A stretch of DNA of 64,000 bases from Atrichornis clamosus. Taxonomy: Eukaryota > Chordata > Aves > Passeriformes > Menuridae. The first letter of the stretch is position 1. Each line of letters begins with the position of its first letter. Shown in pieces: positions 8,431 through 20,809 of the stretch. A program made the translations under genes and the position numbers. Location: positions 1-64,000 of the forward strand of contig WBMZ01005349.1 of the NCBI GenBank assembly GCA_013400975.1. The letters are read 5' to 3'. The notes under the pieces were generated by a model that did not search any database, was not told the origin of the DNA, and was given only the letters and a program-made list of their open reading frames with translations.

Positions 8431-11420
8431 CTTAGCATTTGCCTTCCTCCTTTCCTTTCCTGTGAATGTGGGTGAACAGAAGGAACTGGAATTCTTCCTA
8501 GCCACTGCATTGTGGGACAAAGTAACATTGCCTGGGAAACGTGGTTACACTTACTGATGTCCCTGGGAGTAAAATGGTTATTAGGGATTTGACAAAACTA
8601 GGACTGATCCACAGCAAATCACTTAGGTCAGCGATGGGCTAAAGAACTTGGGATCCTGGAAGCAACTACTTTGGCACTGATCCAGGCTGCAACACTCAGG
8701 TACTTCTGGTGCACCTTCAGTGGGAGCTCACTCTGAATTTTGTGGATTGTTTGTAATGAGTTGGAATAATTTAGAATGAGATCACGTGTAGGTTTGCGTG
8801 CCTGTTCATGCAATCTTTCCTGGGGTAATGTAGTAGGATGCAAAGTTCAAGTGTCTTGTAAGATTTTGGGATCATTATGGTGGCTTGCCCACCCTTTGTG
8901 TTACACTTCACAACCAAAGGGGAAAAGTCTTTGCCCAACACCAGGTGCAGGTGAAGTTCTTCTTAGTGAGACAGGGCAAATGAATATTTCTTCTGCAGGG
9001 GTGCTCTGAAAAACACATTTGCTTCTGGCCCAAAGAAAGGCTTACCTAGGAGACAGTGAGATTGCAAACCAATGTGATAGCCGTGCTACTTGAGAGAACT
9101 GGTATTTTAGAAGAAAGAACCTTTATTCAAGTGTACTTTGGCAACTGTTGGAGCAACACTGGGAGAAAGCCCCATCCAGTCACAGTGTCCATATCAGGTG
9201 TTACAGAGGTATAATAGAGATTGTTCAGCTATCATTCGTTAGGCTTTATGGGTAGCTGAGCCTTTAACAGAAGGGCTTTCAGCAAAGTGTGGGATATGGA
9301 ATACAACAGAGAAGATCTGGCCAGGGCAGCCCACCAGATTATTATTTCTGCTGGGTGTTTCTGAGGTCCTGCCCCAGCAGCCACACTGAACACTTTGTTA
9401 TCTGGCTTGTGAGAGCTGTCTGCTCCCTGAAGGATCAGGAAATGAGTAAAATGCCCGGTTATTTTGTTAAGCAACAGAAGTTAGCAATGACTTAAGTGCG
9501 TGCCCTTCCAGGACTCTTTTCTCTCAGTGTTTTCTATCATGTCTGTCATGATTCCTCATTCTGCTGCCCATTTGGAGCGGTGAAGAGTGGCACAAGGTGT
9601 ACTTGGTGAGCATTAGAGGTGTGCTGGAGAGCTGGCTGTGATTGATGCATCAATCATCTGGAGCCCTGCCAGCTATGAAAGTGGACACTGGGTGGATTAT
9701 GGTTCAGGCCAGATATTATTTTGGGGCCTGCTTCTTCAATCACCTGAATGTAGAGGAATTCTGCACCTCTGTGACGATTTGTTCCCTGTTGAATTTAGTT
9801 CAAATTGGTAACAGATACCAAAGTTACCCCTCCAATGCTAACTCGCAGATAGCATGGTCTGTTGATCCACAGCAGAAACTGTTTCTTTTTGAAATCAACT
9901 AAGCCACACCTACAGCGTCAGCACTGAGCACTCCTCCATTTCATTAATTAATAGTATTCATGTTGGTCTTTGCTAGCCTGCCTGGAAACTCTGTTCCTTT
10001 AATCAAAAAGCAACATTGCTGGTAGTGTAGCATTCCCAGGTTGCTTGTACAGCACCTCTTTGCGGCAGGTTCGATGCTACCCACCTTTCCTGTTAATTAA
10101 TTAAAGGTTACCTTCATTACTTGGTCCACCTCACATACTACAAGTAACAAACCCTGCCTTTCTGAGTTGAAACTGAGGTTTTGTTCTGATGTCTCTCAGT
10201 TTTCTGTGGCTTTTAAAAAAATTATTTATTTTTCATTTGTGCTTCCCATAGTGCTACTGAAAACAGACAATAAACTGGATTGGGGAGATGGAGAGACAAC
10301 TCAACAGAAAGGGGAACAGGTCTAACTCTGCAGAAAGAGATCAAATGTCAGATGATAAAATATTGAATCATTTGAGAATGCTACATCTTTTGTTAAAAAG
10401 GAGTTTCTTATCTTCTTTCCCAAAGACAAAAGTTAGAATGACTAATGGATGCTGTTCTCAGACTGAGGCTGGAATGAGCCACAGGGTTCTCTTCATGTGC
10501 TCATCCTGGAGGAAACAAGGGTGAGAGGCCAGAGCTGATCCATGGAACGTGTGAGGACACAGGAGCGAGCTGATGTGTGTGTGAAAGAGTGCAGCCCTGT
10601 TGTTTCTGTTTCGCAGCTCACGGGAAAACGCCTTGTCTAATGCTCTGCGTTCTTCCCTGAGAGAGTTGGCTGCAACATTTATTGCCCTTGGTAGCTAACA
10701 GGCTTAACAGAGGAAAACTTGCTGTACCTGTGTTTGTCAAAATAAGCTGCAGGGGAGCACCTGAGAGTAGGATGGGAGGGGACAGAGTGGAGCTGCCTGG
10801 GCTTTTTCACATCTTTTAAAATCCCTTTTAATCACTGTGTGCTTAAAAAAACAAGCAGGTGTTTTAGAAATGTAGAGGATACTATGCCTATGTTTACATG
10901 TGTGCAAGGATATGTGACCTGCTAACTATAGAATTAGGTATATAACTATTTAACTAGAAAAAACATAAGTGCCATGTAACCAGGAATGATTTGGGGCCAT
11001 GGTCTGACTTTTCCTGCTTTTTCTCCTTTCCCTCTCTGTACCCTCCTGCTGTAACTCATGTGCTCTGATGCTGTTATATGATATTGCAAGTCCCTTCCTT
11101 CTCTTTCCTTTGCTGTGGCCTTTGCACAGTCGCAGTGACTTGTACAGCCTCTGGCATGAGTGAAGGTTTTTCTGTGCCTGCCACAGTTGGATCTTGGCAA
11201 CCCTCAGTTATACACCAGGTTCCTGAGGTTGAACGTGACTGTTCGTGTGCTGAATTTGGAGCTCTCCTAAAGCACGTGTCCTCCCTGGGTTCAGTTCTGC
11301 TCTGCTCTCATCTGCAGAACTAACAGATCAGGGGATGGGAGGGAATGGTAGCAAGGTGAAAAAGAGCTGGCAATTCGCTGGAGTCTGTCCTTGCAAACTT
11401 TCCTGTCTTGAGCTAAAAGC
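8431..11420. other. Intron, no gene seen; AT-rich TTAATTAA stretch inside
   Basis: No gene recognised. The part at 9935-10110 has two homeodomain-type runs, CATTAATTAATAG and GTTAATTAATTAAAGG, around a less AT-rich core, and may be a conserved non-coding element. Frames of 78-86 codons (9642-9902 +, 10288-10524 +, 10946-11200 -) have no family match. Confidence 0.45.
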
Positions 11421-11454
11421 TTTTTTTCTTTTCTTTTTTTTTTTTTTTTTTTTT
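11421..11454. repeat. T-rich tract
   Basis: Nearly pure T run interrupted by three C. No CR1 or SINE body is seen next to it, so it is treated as a simple repeat rather than a retroposon tail. Confidence 0.85.
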
Positions 11455-11455
11455 A

Positions 11456-14400
11456 ATGTCTGGAATTGTGGGGCTTTAAGACATAAATAGAAAACTGTGC
11501 TTAATGGTAAACATTGGTGAACAGGAGAGTCTCCCTCCACACCCAGGTGTATGTACAGCGCCTTGCATAAATTCGCTCTCTTTAAAGGATGATGTATATA
11601 ATACAGATGTCATAACCTTGCAATTTGTTTTCACCTGTGTATATGGAATTTGAATTCCCTGAAAAGGAGGAAGCATGGACATTCCCTGCCAGTTTGTTTC
11701 TACAGACCATAGATGATCAATTTTGATGAGGAAGATGTGGCCTTTTCTGTTGTTTCTGACTCTTTGACACCAGCCTGTGCTGGTCCCTGGGGTGGCACAC
11801 TGGTCAGTTTTGTGCTCGCCTTCTCCCTCCTGAATGTGGGGCCAGAAGATGTTTTGCTCCTGTGATAGTCCCCCGTGGTGAATTTCTGTTGACAGACAGT
11901 GCTGCCTACAGGGAAGCTGGTAGCTTTTTCAGGTTCATTCTTTATTTAAATGCTGTCCCTCTAGAGGCACACATGTGCTTGACTTGCCCTGATGCATTTT
12001 CCTTATGCATCATTCTGCCCCTGCCCACGGCATGAACAGAGGATGAACCTAATTGATGGAATTAGCACCAGAGAAAATTTAAAAAATGGTCCCCTGAGCA
12101 AGGCAAGCACAGCTACTGGGAACTTGAATAGCATTTTGATGGTGTACTGTTTTGTGCCTAAGTCTAACTCCTGCTGGGGGAGAAGGGAGGAAAGCGATTA
12201 GCTGGAGTCAGGGGATCTGACTCCCAGGAGTCTGGGACATGGTCAATTCAGGTTAGACATGCTGTGGCTGAATGATACTGGGAGTTGTGTCAGACAAGAA
12301 CTGGGCAGAGAAATGCTGTCAGGAGGCTTTTCTCCTTCTTATTTAGGTTGAACGGGTCATTCTCACCTGCCAGGGAGCATAAATTGCTGTCTTGCAAGCT
12401 AAAGCTTTAGACCACAGTTAATGGTCTGTCCTGCCATTAACTGAAGGGAGAAGAAGAATGTCAGTAAATACATATTAGGCTTTCAAGGGGTGCTATTCAG
12501 CTGGTGTTAGTGTTCCAAAATCCACTCTGCTTTATGGTGATTTTATACTGGTGTGTCTTCAGTACAGCTTGATTTATACTAGTATGGGCAGGACCCTAAT
12601 GTGAATACTTCTGTGTGCAGTCTTAGCTTACCAAGTGTAGGTCTTTATGTATCTTTATGTCTTTATTATTTTTATGTGTTTCCTTGAATTTGTGCCCTTG
12701 ATTTTTTTTTTTCATTTGTCTTTTATTTTCTTTTCTATTGTCCTGAGCTTGGGACATTGAAAATGAGTTGTCCGACTGTGGGAAACATGACTAAGTCTGT
12801 GTCTTCAGGGAGGAAGACTGAGATATTGCACAGTGTGGGCAAATATCTTTCTCCCTTTCTTGCTCTGATGAGAAACTTGGATGTTCAAGTGCACTAGCAT
12901 GTCCTTTAGCAATGCAGTGATGTTAATAGTCTACCAGTGATTTGGACACTTGAGGGTTAGAATTGCCAAGCTGGACTTGCCAAGTCTCTGTTCTTTTGGA
13001 ATATTTATAATAAAAATCTCAGTGTGAAACTATATTTTAAATGCTAGTGGGCTTGTTCTGGGAGAAGATGGATGTCCCTTCCTAGTGCATGTGGTGTCTC
13101 TTAAAGTCTTTTGGGCAACTGTGGGCTCTCAGTTCACTGCTTAGCTGAATATCTTCACTGCTTTGAGAGCTAACAAGCACATTCCTGAATGGAAGTTAGA
13201 GGGAAGGAACAGTTTGTAATAAATTAGCAAACCAGACTTTTAAACATCATGCTATGCTGTAGCCTTGAACTGGAGTTGCCAGGCTCTTCTGTGTTTGTTG
13301 TAGAAACAGCTACTATGAGGAATATTAGGAATTTTTTCTTTTTTTTTTGGCTGAGTAGATAAATAGTACACAGACTTGGCCAGACAGACCAAGTGCTGTG
13401 AGTGATCCCTTTGCCAGACTGGAAATGGTGTTCTGGATCCCTCACTTCTGCTTGGAGTAACTTGTCACTGGAATCCTTTGGTTTGTCTTTTGCTCTCTCT
13501 CTTTAATAAAAGTATTGTGCTTGATTTAAATCCTTGGTATTGCAATAAAATCTTGCCTAGATAAGGACTGTAGCTTGATGAAGCAGTAGCTCCTGTCAAA
13601 GCTGCATGTTTTATTCCAAGGGCGTATTTATCATCTTTCTGATGCTGAGTAGAGCAACATATTACCTTCAAAGTCAGTGCTGATACACTGATGAAATGTC
13701 AGTAAGATAAGAATTAGACCCATGTGCCTTCCCCTTCTCTGGTGGCTGGTGGGCTTGGACAGGATGGAATTTGAAAGCCTCTTCCATCTGTAGGGCTGTG
13801 CTTCAACCTGTGTTTCATAACAGACAGCAACAAGGAAAGCATTAATGCAGTGATAAATTACCAGGTGTCACAGGCCATCAGGCTGCCTGGTGAAGCAGAG
13901 GGTTGTCTCTTGGAGAGGATGAGCAATCCAGGAGTACTGTCCTTTAGAAGTAGCTTTGAGTGATGATGAGGGTTTCACTTGCAAAGTCCCACCAAGCAGC
14001 GTCCAAACAGCACCTCAAACAAAAATGAGGCTTCTTTGCTGCCTTGGTCAAGGCCATCCTGGCAGGTGATGCAGCATGTTCTCTTGCTGCTTTGCTCATT
14101 GCCTGAGCTCTGATTCCATTTCCCACATTCCACTGTTGGCTGTGACCTCTCTAGCCCTGCTGTGCTGGTCCTTCACTGGTCCTGGGTTTAGGTTCCCCTC
14201 TAGTTCAGTTCCTGCAGGCTCATCTGAGCGGTGCAGCAGTGCTTTATAGGGTCTTGATGAAAGCTCAGAGACATAATCTGGGTTTTGGCTCAGGAGTTAA
14301 GGCTCCTTAGCACTTGAGGATGAATGACTTAAGCACAAACAGACAGTGTGGTAAAGGTGGTGTATTTATTAGAGCAAGTTTCCATTAACTGTCCTCCTTA

Positions 14401-14510
14401 ACACGTTAAATATTTCTAGCTGTTCTTGCCCACTGTCATATAAGGTCTGACTCAGAGCCAGTGAATTCTTTGCATTTCTATTGAGTTTAATGGGGTTTGG
14501 ACATGTGCCC
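11456..14510. other. Intron, no gene seen
   Basis: Three kilobases of ordinary intron with short frames only. Around 13755-13800 there is a faint resemblance to a CR1 3' end (TTGGACAGGATGG … CTTCCATCTG) that is too eroded to call. Confidence 0.5.
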
Positions 14511-14600
14511 AGGATCATAAGATCAGATGTGCTGGATGAGACCAAAAGTCCATCTATTCCCAAAGTCACATTGCTCAGTAGCACAGCTGTATCTGGCAGT
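14511..14600 (-). repeat. Old CR1/L3-like fragment
   Basis: Seen: ATCATAAGATCAGATGTGCT, GGATGAGACCAAAAGTCCAT, CTATTC. This follows the widespread amniote CR1/L3-type sequence, read on the opposite strand of the element, with the pattern acataagaa…gccatactgggtcagaccaaaggtccatctagcc. Decayed; right end uncertain. Confidence 0.55.
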
Positions 14601-14817
14601 GAATTGTATCTGGCATAGATAGCATCTCTCTGGAATCCGGAATATGTAATACAGAGAGCTCTGCAGATGACTTACTGCCCACCTTGGTGTTTTCCAGTGT
14701 GTGTGGGGTGGTTGACAGTAGGGAAGTAATTTGGGCTTAACCCCTAACCCCCATCACCACCCTGACAGGTCTCCCCAGAGTTTGTCTCGGACCAAGCATA
14801 GACTTGCATTCTGATGT

Positions 14818-14866
14818 AAAAAAACCCAACAAATACCACCACAACCAACCAACGAACCAACTAAAA
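14818..14866. repeat. A/C-rich simple sequence (AACCA-like)
   Basis: AAAAAAACCCAACAAATACC followed by CAACCAACCAACGAACCAAC: imperfect CCAA/ACC repeats. A similar tract occurs near 61.6 kb. Likely a degenerate A-rich simple repeat. Confidence 0.7.
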
Positions 14867-15254
14867 ATTGCAGCTCCCTAATTTTTAAGGAATTGTTTAA
14901 AGGATTTTTTTTTTTGATGGAAAAGCTGATACTTTTATTTTAAAAGGTTAAAACAAAATATTTATTATATAGTTATGAAAGCAAATTCAGCACAATTTAG
15001 GAGATATAAAATATGCAGCTGGCCTTATTAAGTTGCTAATTTACTGTAAAAAGTCATGCTTGAAGATACTGCTCCCTCTGATTTTCTGTGCTATGCTGTC
15101 TTGGTATAAAGTCAGTGAAAAGAAGGTTGTAGTGTTTATGTGCTCCTGTTGGAGGAAAGTAGTGAGCTCCCTGGGCAAAAATAGAGATTATAGTGTGTGA
15201 TGCAGGGCCTGTTTGTGAGGTCGTGTTGTTTTGTTTTAATTACAGGAATTACCT

Positions 15255-15268
15255 TGCTGACGTCAGTT
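15255..15268. promoter_or_regulatory. CRE / Maf-type (C-MARE-like) site
   Basis: TGCTGACGTCAGTT contains the perfect 8-base CRE palindrome TGACGTCA and matches 12 of 14 bases of the C-MARE consensus TGCTGACGTCAGCA. A further TCAGTCAGCA half-site follows within 15 bases. A candidate site for CREB/ATF or Maf/Nrl factors; function not shown. Confidence 0.4.
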
Positions 15269-15360
15269 TGTCAGTCAGCAGGGTGGATGCTTACACACTG
15301 TTCTGGAGGTGGCCAGAAAATGACAGGTAGTTTAGAGAGTGGTCTTTTGGTTGTGTTTGT

Positions 15361-15433
15361 TTGCTTTGGTTGCTTTTTTTTTTTTTTTGCTTTGTTTTGT
15401 TTTGGTTTTGTTTTGTTTGGTTTTGTTTTTTTG
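15361..15433. repeat. T-rich then (TTTTG)n simple repeat
   Basis: A run of 15 T is followed by imperfect TTTTG/TTTGG units. It produces a 85-codon chance frame rich in Phe and Cys (15197-15454), which is not a gene. Confidence 0.85.
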
Positions 15434-15483
15434 TGGAAGAAGTTTTTAAACTGAAAACTTCAATCTGAAAAGTACATGTGTAA

Positions 15484-15545
15484 TTTTTGTTTGTTTATTT
15501 ATTTGTGTTTGTTTCATTTCGGTTTTTCATTTGTTTCATTTTTGA
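15484..15545. repeat. (TTTG/TTTA/TTTC)n simple repeat
   Basis: Imperfect tetranucleotide units TTTG, TTTA, TTTG, TTTC in a row, 50 bases after the TTTTG tract. Confidence 0.8.
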
Positions 15546-15894
15546 TATAGGTTTAATAACATTTTCTGTTGATAATACCGGTTGACAAAATCTAAAATCA
15601 AACTCCCTCTTCTTCAACCTGATTTAGAAACTTACTTTTTTAGGGCTGGGTAGTTTGGGAGGTTGGGTGTGTTTGAGAGTGGAAGGGAAGTTCCACTTTA
15701 GATCTTAATTACTTGGGCTCATTCCTGAGATCCAAGAAAAAACTTTAGGGAAAAAAAGTAAAAATGTAGCATTTGCCAACATAGAGCTGCAACTGATATG
15801 GATTAATGAGTGCCTTTGGGGGCAATGCTGCAGAGTTCTCATGTTCGTCACTTGTGCAGGATGGAGAAATATGTAGGAACTCAGTCTTTAGCCT

Positions 15895-16020
15895 TTACAC
15901 CAACCACTATTTCCCTCTGTGCCTCAGTTTCCCCACCTGTGAGAGGAGACTGCCCTCCGTTGCACAGCCCTTGGGGACTGACTGGTGGAAAGCTCTGGAT
16001 AAGCACTGTTATCTATAGCT
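15895..16020 (+). repeat. MIR-type SINE core remnant, forward orientation
   Basis: Seen: CCCTCTGTGCCTCAGTTTCC, CCACCTGTGAGAGGAGACTG, and a tail AAAGCTCTGGATAAGCACTG. The first two blocks match the MIR core (ctctgtgcctcagtttcctcatctgtaaaatgg) very well and the tail follows the MIR order. The 5' portion is lost or unrecognisable. Confidence 0.7.
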
Positions 16021-19000
16021 GTTGGCAGCTGAGGTCTGGACTAATGTGCTTTTTTTTTCCTTCCCATGGGGAATCAGACACTGGCCACTGTTCAAGGCAG
16101 GCAAAAAATGCAAACAATTCTACTGTATTTTTTGAATCTTAATTTTCCTGGGTGGCAAAAACAGCATAACAAAGTTAGGAGACCTGTGGCCTGTTTGAAT
16201 GTGATCCCATCTGTCTGCGGTGGGTTGTAGTCTAAGAGCTGCTGTGTAGGTGTTCCAGTTGATTCAATTTGTGGTTTGTGTTTTGAAACATAATTTCATT
16301 TCTAAGAGCGGAAAGTGTACAGAGCTGAGATTTGTCCTGGTGCTGGGAGGAGAGTCCTAGTCTGATTATTTAAAATGAATTAGTTCTGATGAAATATTTA
16401 GCCTTTAAACAACACATTTAATACAGTGGATTGCATTTTATTTATTAATGGCTGTTGCAATGAGATTTGGAGAGAAATTCTGCTAAAACACACTGTTGTC
16501 ATATTGCCAAATATAGTAATGACTATAATATTTTGTTGAATTATTAATATCCACTGTGCCTACAGAGCTACATAAGCATCAGATTTCAAAATTGCCTTCA
16601 TCTGAAGACTAATATGTGGGCATTGTTTTGCTTTTTTTTTAAATAGTTTTTTCAATTTTTTGAACAAATGTTAATTAAAATCATAAAAAGAAAGCAGGCA
16701 GGCCAGTCAGGTGTTGCCACTGTTTAACTCTAGTGTCATTATCAAAGCTCCCCCAGGAAATGGGTCAAAGGTTATTTCTTTCTGCCAGCACCAGGTCCGT
16801 TTGCAAAGACAGATTCCTTGTGTGGAAAGACTGCAGTTGTAAGGAAAGCTGTGTGGGAAAGCCAGGCAGAGGGCTGAGGGGGATCACAGCTGCCTTAGCA
16901 AAATGCCCTCGTCCCACTGCCACCTCCCCTACAGCTGAGGGCTGATCTGTACTTGTCATCCATCCCTCCGAGGTGATTGACAAAGAAAGATGGGCACAGC
17001 ACTTTTAATCTCTGTGGAACAGTTCTGCCTCTAGGATGGATACTAATCTGTCAGAGGTTGGGCTTCCAGCCAGTGACTCTTCTCCATTAAACTTGAGGTG
17101 CTGACCCCGTGAATGATGGCCAATTCTGTCTGTGGGACCCCAGTACCCACCTCAGGAGGGATGTGCCTTACCTATTTCATTTCACATGATGCCCAGGATG
17201 TTCCTGGACGTTGGCTGCTCCTGGATGCTTGGCCTGATGTGGGAGTGTGGTGGTTTGGCCATTGGCATCCACTCAGCACGGTTGTGTCCCGTGCCACGGG
17301 ACATTTCCAGACAAACTCAGGCCTGGTTTAGGGAATTGGGTAGCCCAAGAATGTTTTCTTTTGGCACCTTGTCTTGGGGAGGAAGAAAGTTCAGCCAGAT
17401 GGAGGCAGACCCTCATGTGCCAAGTGGTCTCTGGATGAACAGATGGGCCCTGACCTGTCTTGTTTTCTAATATGGGCATAACAAATGAAGAGCAAAAGTG
17501 ATATGAAGGTAAAGGTCTCTCTTTCTTAATCTGAGCAATCGTTTTCCCACTGTTCCCTTTGAATGGAATAGAAGTTGTCTGAAGTCTTCCTGGACTTTAT
17601 TTAGGGCCTGTAATACCAGTACAGGATGGTGAAGATATGGAAATACACCAAGATTTCCCTTATCTACCTAAAGCTACTGCTCTGGAAGCATTTGGTTAAG
17701 CACTTTTCTGATTGCCCCATGCTTTCCTGTGTGACTTTTTGGGTTGCCAAGCAGCAGGGAAAACCTTGCAAGACATGCTTGTCAATTATCAGCAACAGGT
17801 GTGTTTTCCTCCTCTTCCCAGCGTCTTTCCTAGTTTATTTAATTTTCCAGTTGAAGCTGTCTATTCAAAGAAAATCTTTCTGGATCTTTGGGTGTATCCT
17901 GAGGCACACTGAGAGATCTAATTTGTGAGTCTGCAGCTGGAGATGTTGTATTGAGTCTGGCTGGGTTGGAGTTAACTTTTCCCAAGGCAGCGTTCCCGGT
18001 GCTGTGCAGGAGCACCTGTAGCTGCAGAGGTGTTGATAACACACCAGTTTTGGCCATTGGTGAGCAGTGCTCACACAGCAGCCAGGCTGAGTCACCCCAC
18101 CCTGAAAGGCCAATAGGCTGGGGAGGGTGAGAGGTTGAGAGGGCAGTTGCATCCCATAACTCCTGCCATCCACATGTCCTTTCTAATCCAGGCTCCTACT
18201 CTGTCTCTGCTGTGCTGTCTGGAGCCATGGCTTTACTCCAAGGACAGCTCCTGGGAGCTACTCTTGGGCTTTCTTCTGCCTTATTAGTTGATAAGCCTCA
18301 AAGCAGTGCCTCGGGAACAATCAGTGCACTCAGCTGGGCTCCCTGGCTGCTGGGGAGAGGGTGCCCTGCATCACTGGGGGATTTGAGTGGGGCTGGTAGA
18401 GTGCTGCAGGGGTGAAAGGATGCAGGTTCTTTAGTGGGTTAGCTGATGATTCAGACTACTTTGAGCAGTCCTACCTCAGAACCATACACAGGGGAGGAAA
18501 ACACCAGGGGAGCTAGAGCTGGCTTCAAACTCCTTTGGGTATTTAGCCCTGAAGGAAAGAACAACGCAAAGAAGAAAGATAAATTTCTTTCCTGTCTGTC
18601 CTAATGATCTCTGGGAATTATCTGCCACCTTCTGGTAAGACAAGGGGAGATGTAATGGGAGAAGGGAAGGAGAGGAAACTGAAGTTTTAGCAGTGGTTGG
18701 GAGATGAAACACTTGGGAGCCAAGCTGGAAGATGGGAGCAGGGAGGCTAAGTGACAGTGAGGGCTGAGTCAAGCAGTGCTACAGAAAGTAGTGCCCAGAT
18801 CGAGACTCCCCATGGCAGCAATTTTTGGGCCCCTATCTTTCCCAAAAGAGCTTTCATGTTTGAGTGAGGAATGTGGTTCTGTGACCTACCTTTAGTCTGA
18901 TGGCTGAATGTTCCTCCACCGTGAGGCCACGGTCCTCTCAGCTTGCTGGGCCCCATGCTCCCTCTAACTGCATTGGCAGCAAGGCACCAAAATCCACTCC

Positions 19001-20460
19001 AGAGCTGGAGTACAGAACTTCTTTCACTACAAATGATCATGGGAGAAATCTAGAAAGTCATGCCCTGTTTAACCTCAGAGATGTTTCTCTGATGGCATCA
19101 GACACATGCCACAGTGACTGCACAGAGGAACGACACAGATATTTGGATTTGTCTCATTGGCTTTGCAGAGTGCAATAATCTATTGTTAGCAAGAAAACCA
19201 CTTCAGCCCAAAGAGGCAAAACTTTGTAGTAAACAAACTTTCACTTCTATGCAGGGGGTTGTCACAGAGTACTGATTGTAATAAATAGATGAATTAGGTT
19301 TCATAGAAACGTAGTAATTGTGTGTAATACATCTTGCATATGAATAGAGGGATCTAAGCAGATGAGGTGCTGACTGAACATACCATCCTTGACTCCTGTA
19401 ACTGCTTCAGATACCAAAAGCTTCCCTCTTGCTTATTTGCACACTTGTTTCTGGTGTTTGTTGCTTACATTTTGCCACCAGACATTTACAGCCTGCTTCC
19501 ACATGCTAGAAGACAGATTTTGCTTATCACTGCAAGAGACTGTGATGTAATTGTGACCACCCAAGGCTTGTTCTGATGCCTTGCTGCCTGAAAAAATAAA
19601 CAGGAGCTGACTTATCTTTTTTGAGCTGTCACTTGTGTTGTAGTCTTAGACTGTGAAGTGCATTTATGTGGTGATTGTCTCAGCAAAGATATAATCCATT
19701 TTTTCTGAATTTCCAGACAATGTCTTGTTTGTTTTACATATTGATATGTAATGTTATTGTGAATGTGACTGAAAAAAAGTGATTCTTGCATGCTGATTTT
19801 CCCTGCTTAGAATGTAATGGTATGAATGTGGAGAGAAAATGATTTGGTTGCAGGCATGAATTTCTTGGGAAGAGGGGAAAGGCCCCGTCTTCATGTGTCC
19901 AGCTGGGTCTGATCTGGATCAGGTGCTGGGGGGTGGCTCTGTCCCTCTGCAGTTCCCTTCATCTGTGGTAGAGCTGTAGCAAGCCCTGAATGCAAAATAT
20001 GAAAAAGTACCAGGGAATTGCAGTGTGACCTGTGCTGCCTCTGATCTATTTCTCTCCCAGTTAAGCATTCTCTTTCATTGGTGTTATCCTGTTATTACTT
20101 CAATAAATACTAATGGAGTGCAGTCTGTAGAGAGTTTGAACAACACAGTTTTCTGTCTCTGTTTTGTTTCAGGCAAGAGAGCCCTGGGTGAGGTTGAGCA
20201 TCCTTGGTCATTTTCTAATGATTTCTGGTGTTGTTGCTCATAGGAAGTAAATTGCAGCAAGGAGTGTTAATATTTTGTCAGGAAACTATGTATTAAAAAT
20301 TTATACTAAAGTATTTTTCCCAAAATCACTTGTACTCTTTTTGCATCTGGAAGAAGAAAGAAGTTATAGAGGAAAGCAGAATGGAAATATTTTAAAATGC
20401 TTTATTAATATATTATCTAAGTGACTTTGCTTTCAAAAGAATATTTTTTTCATGTTTAAG
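16021..20460. other. Intron, no gene seen
   Basis: Contains an AT-rich, TAAT-motif-rich part at 16365-16690 that could be a conserved non-coding element, and a moderately GC-richer part at 16730-18420. Frames up to 112 codons (17132-17470 +) have no recognisable domain. No repeat family identified. Confidence 0.5.
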
Positions 20461-20468
20461 TGACGTCA
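20461..20468. promoter_or_regulatory. Full CRE palindrome TGACGTCA
   Basis: A perfect cAMP-response element sits in an AT-rich stretch, the second in the intron after 15258-15265. CpG decays quickly in such sequence, so retention of the central CG is mildly suggestive. No functional evidence. Confidence 0.35.
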
Positions 20469-20770
20469 TTGAAACATATTAGTCCTACTTAAAATTATTT
20501 TTAGTATTTCACATTGCTGTTTACTAGTTTTATGAAAAATGTTAAATTGAGTGAGAATTTTTACTTAAGGATTTCACCTGCATGTACTTCTAGTTTTAAA
20601 GTGAGAATAAAATCAATATCATGAGTCTGTGTAAGACTCATGGGAGAGGAGAGTGATTACAGAATTACTACTGACATGGTTTTCAATCAATTCAAGAAAA
20701 TTGAAAATTTCTTCAAAAGTTTCAGCTTTAATCAAAGGACTTTATGACAGTGTACTCTATGAAAATTTTT

Positions 20771-20804
20771 AGGAAATTGCTTTGATTAGGAAATTGCTTT
20801 GATT
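20771..20804. repeat. Perfect 17-bp tandem duplication
   Basis: AGGAAATTGCTTTGATT occurs twice head to tail with no mismatch. Likely a recent small slippage duplication. Confidence 0.95.
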
Positions 20805-20809
20805 GCTTT

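Noticed and set aside
13755..13810. Possible CR1 3' end
   Set aside because: Only scattered words (TTGGAC, GATGG, CTTCCA) agree; no terminus and no continuous alignment.
15197..15454. 85-codon Phe/Cys-rich frame
   Set aside because: Produced by the T-run and TTTTG simple repeat.
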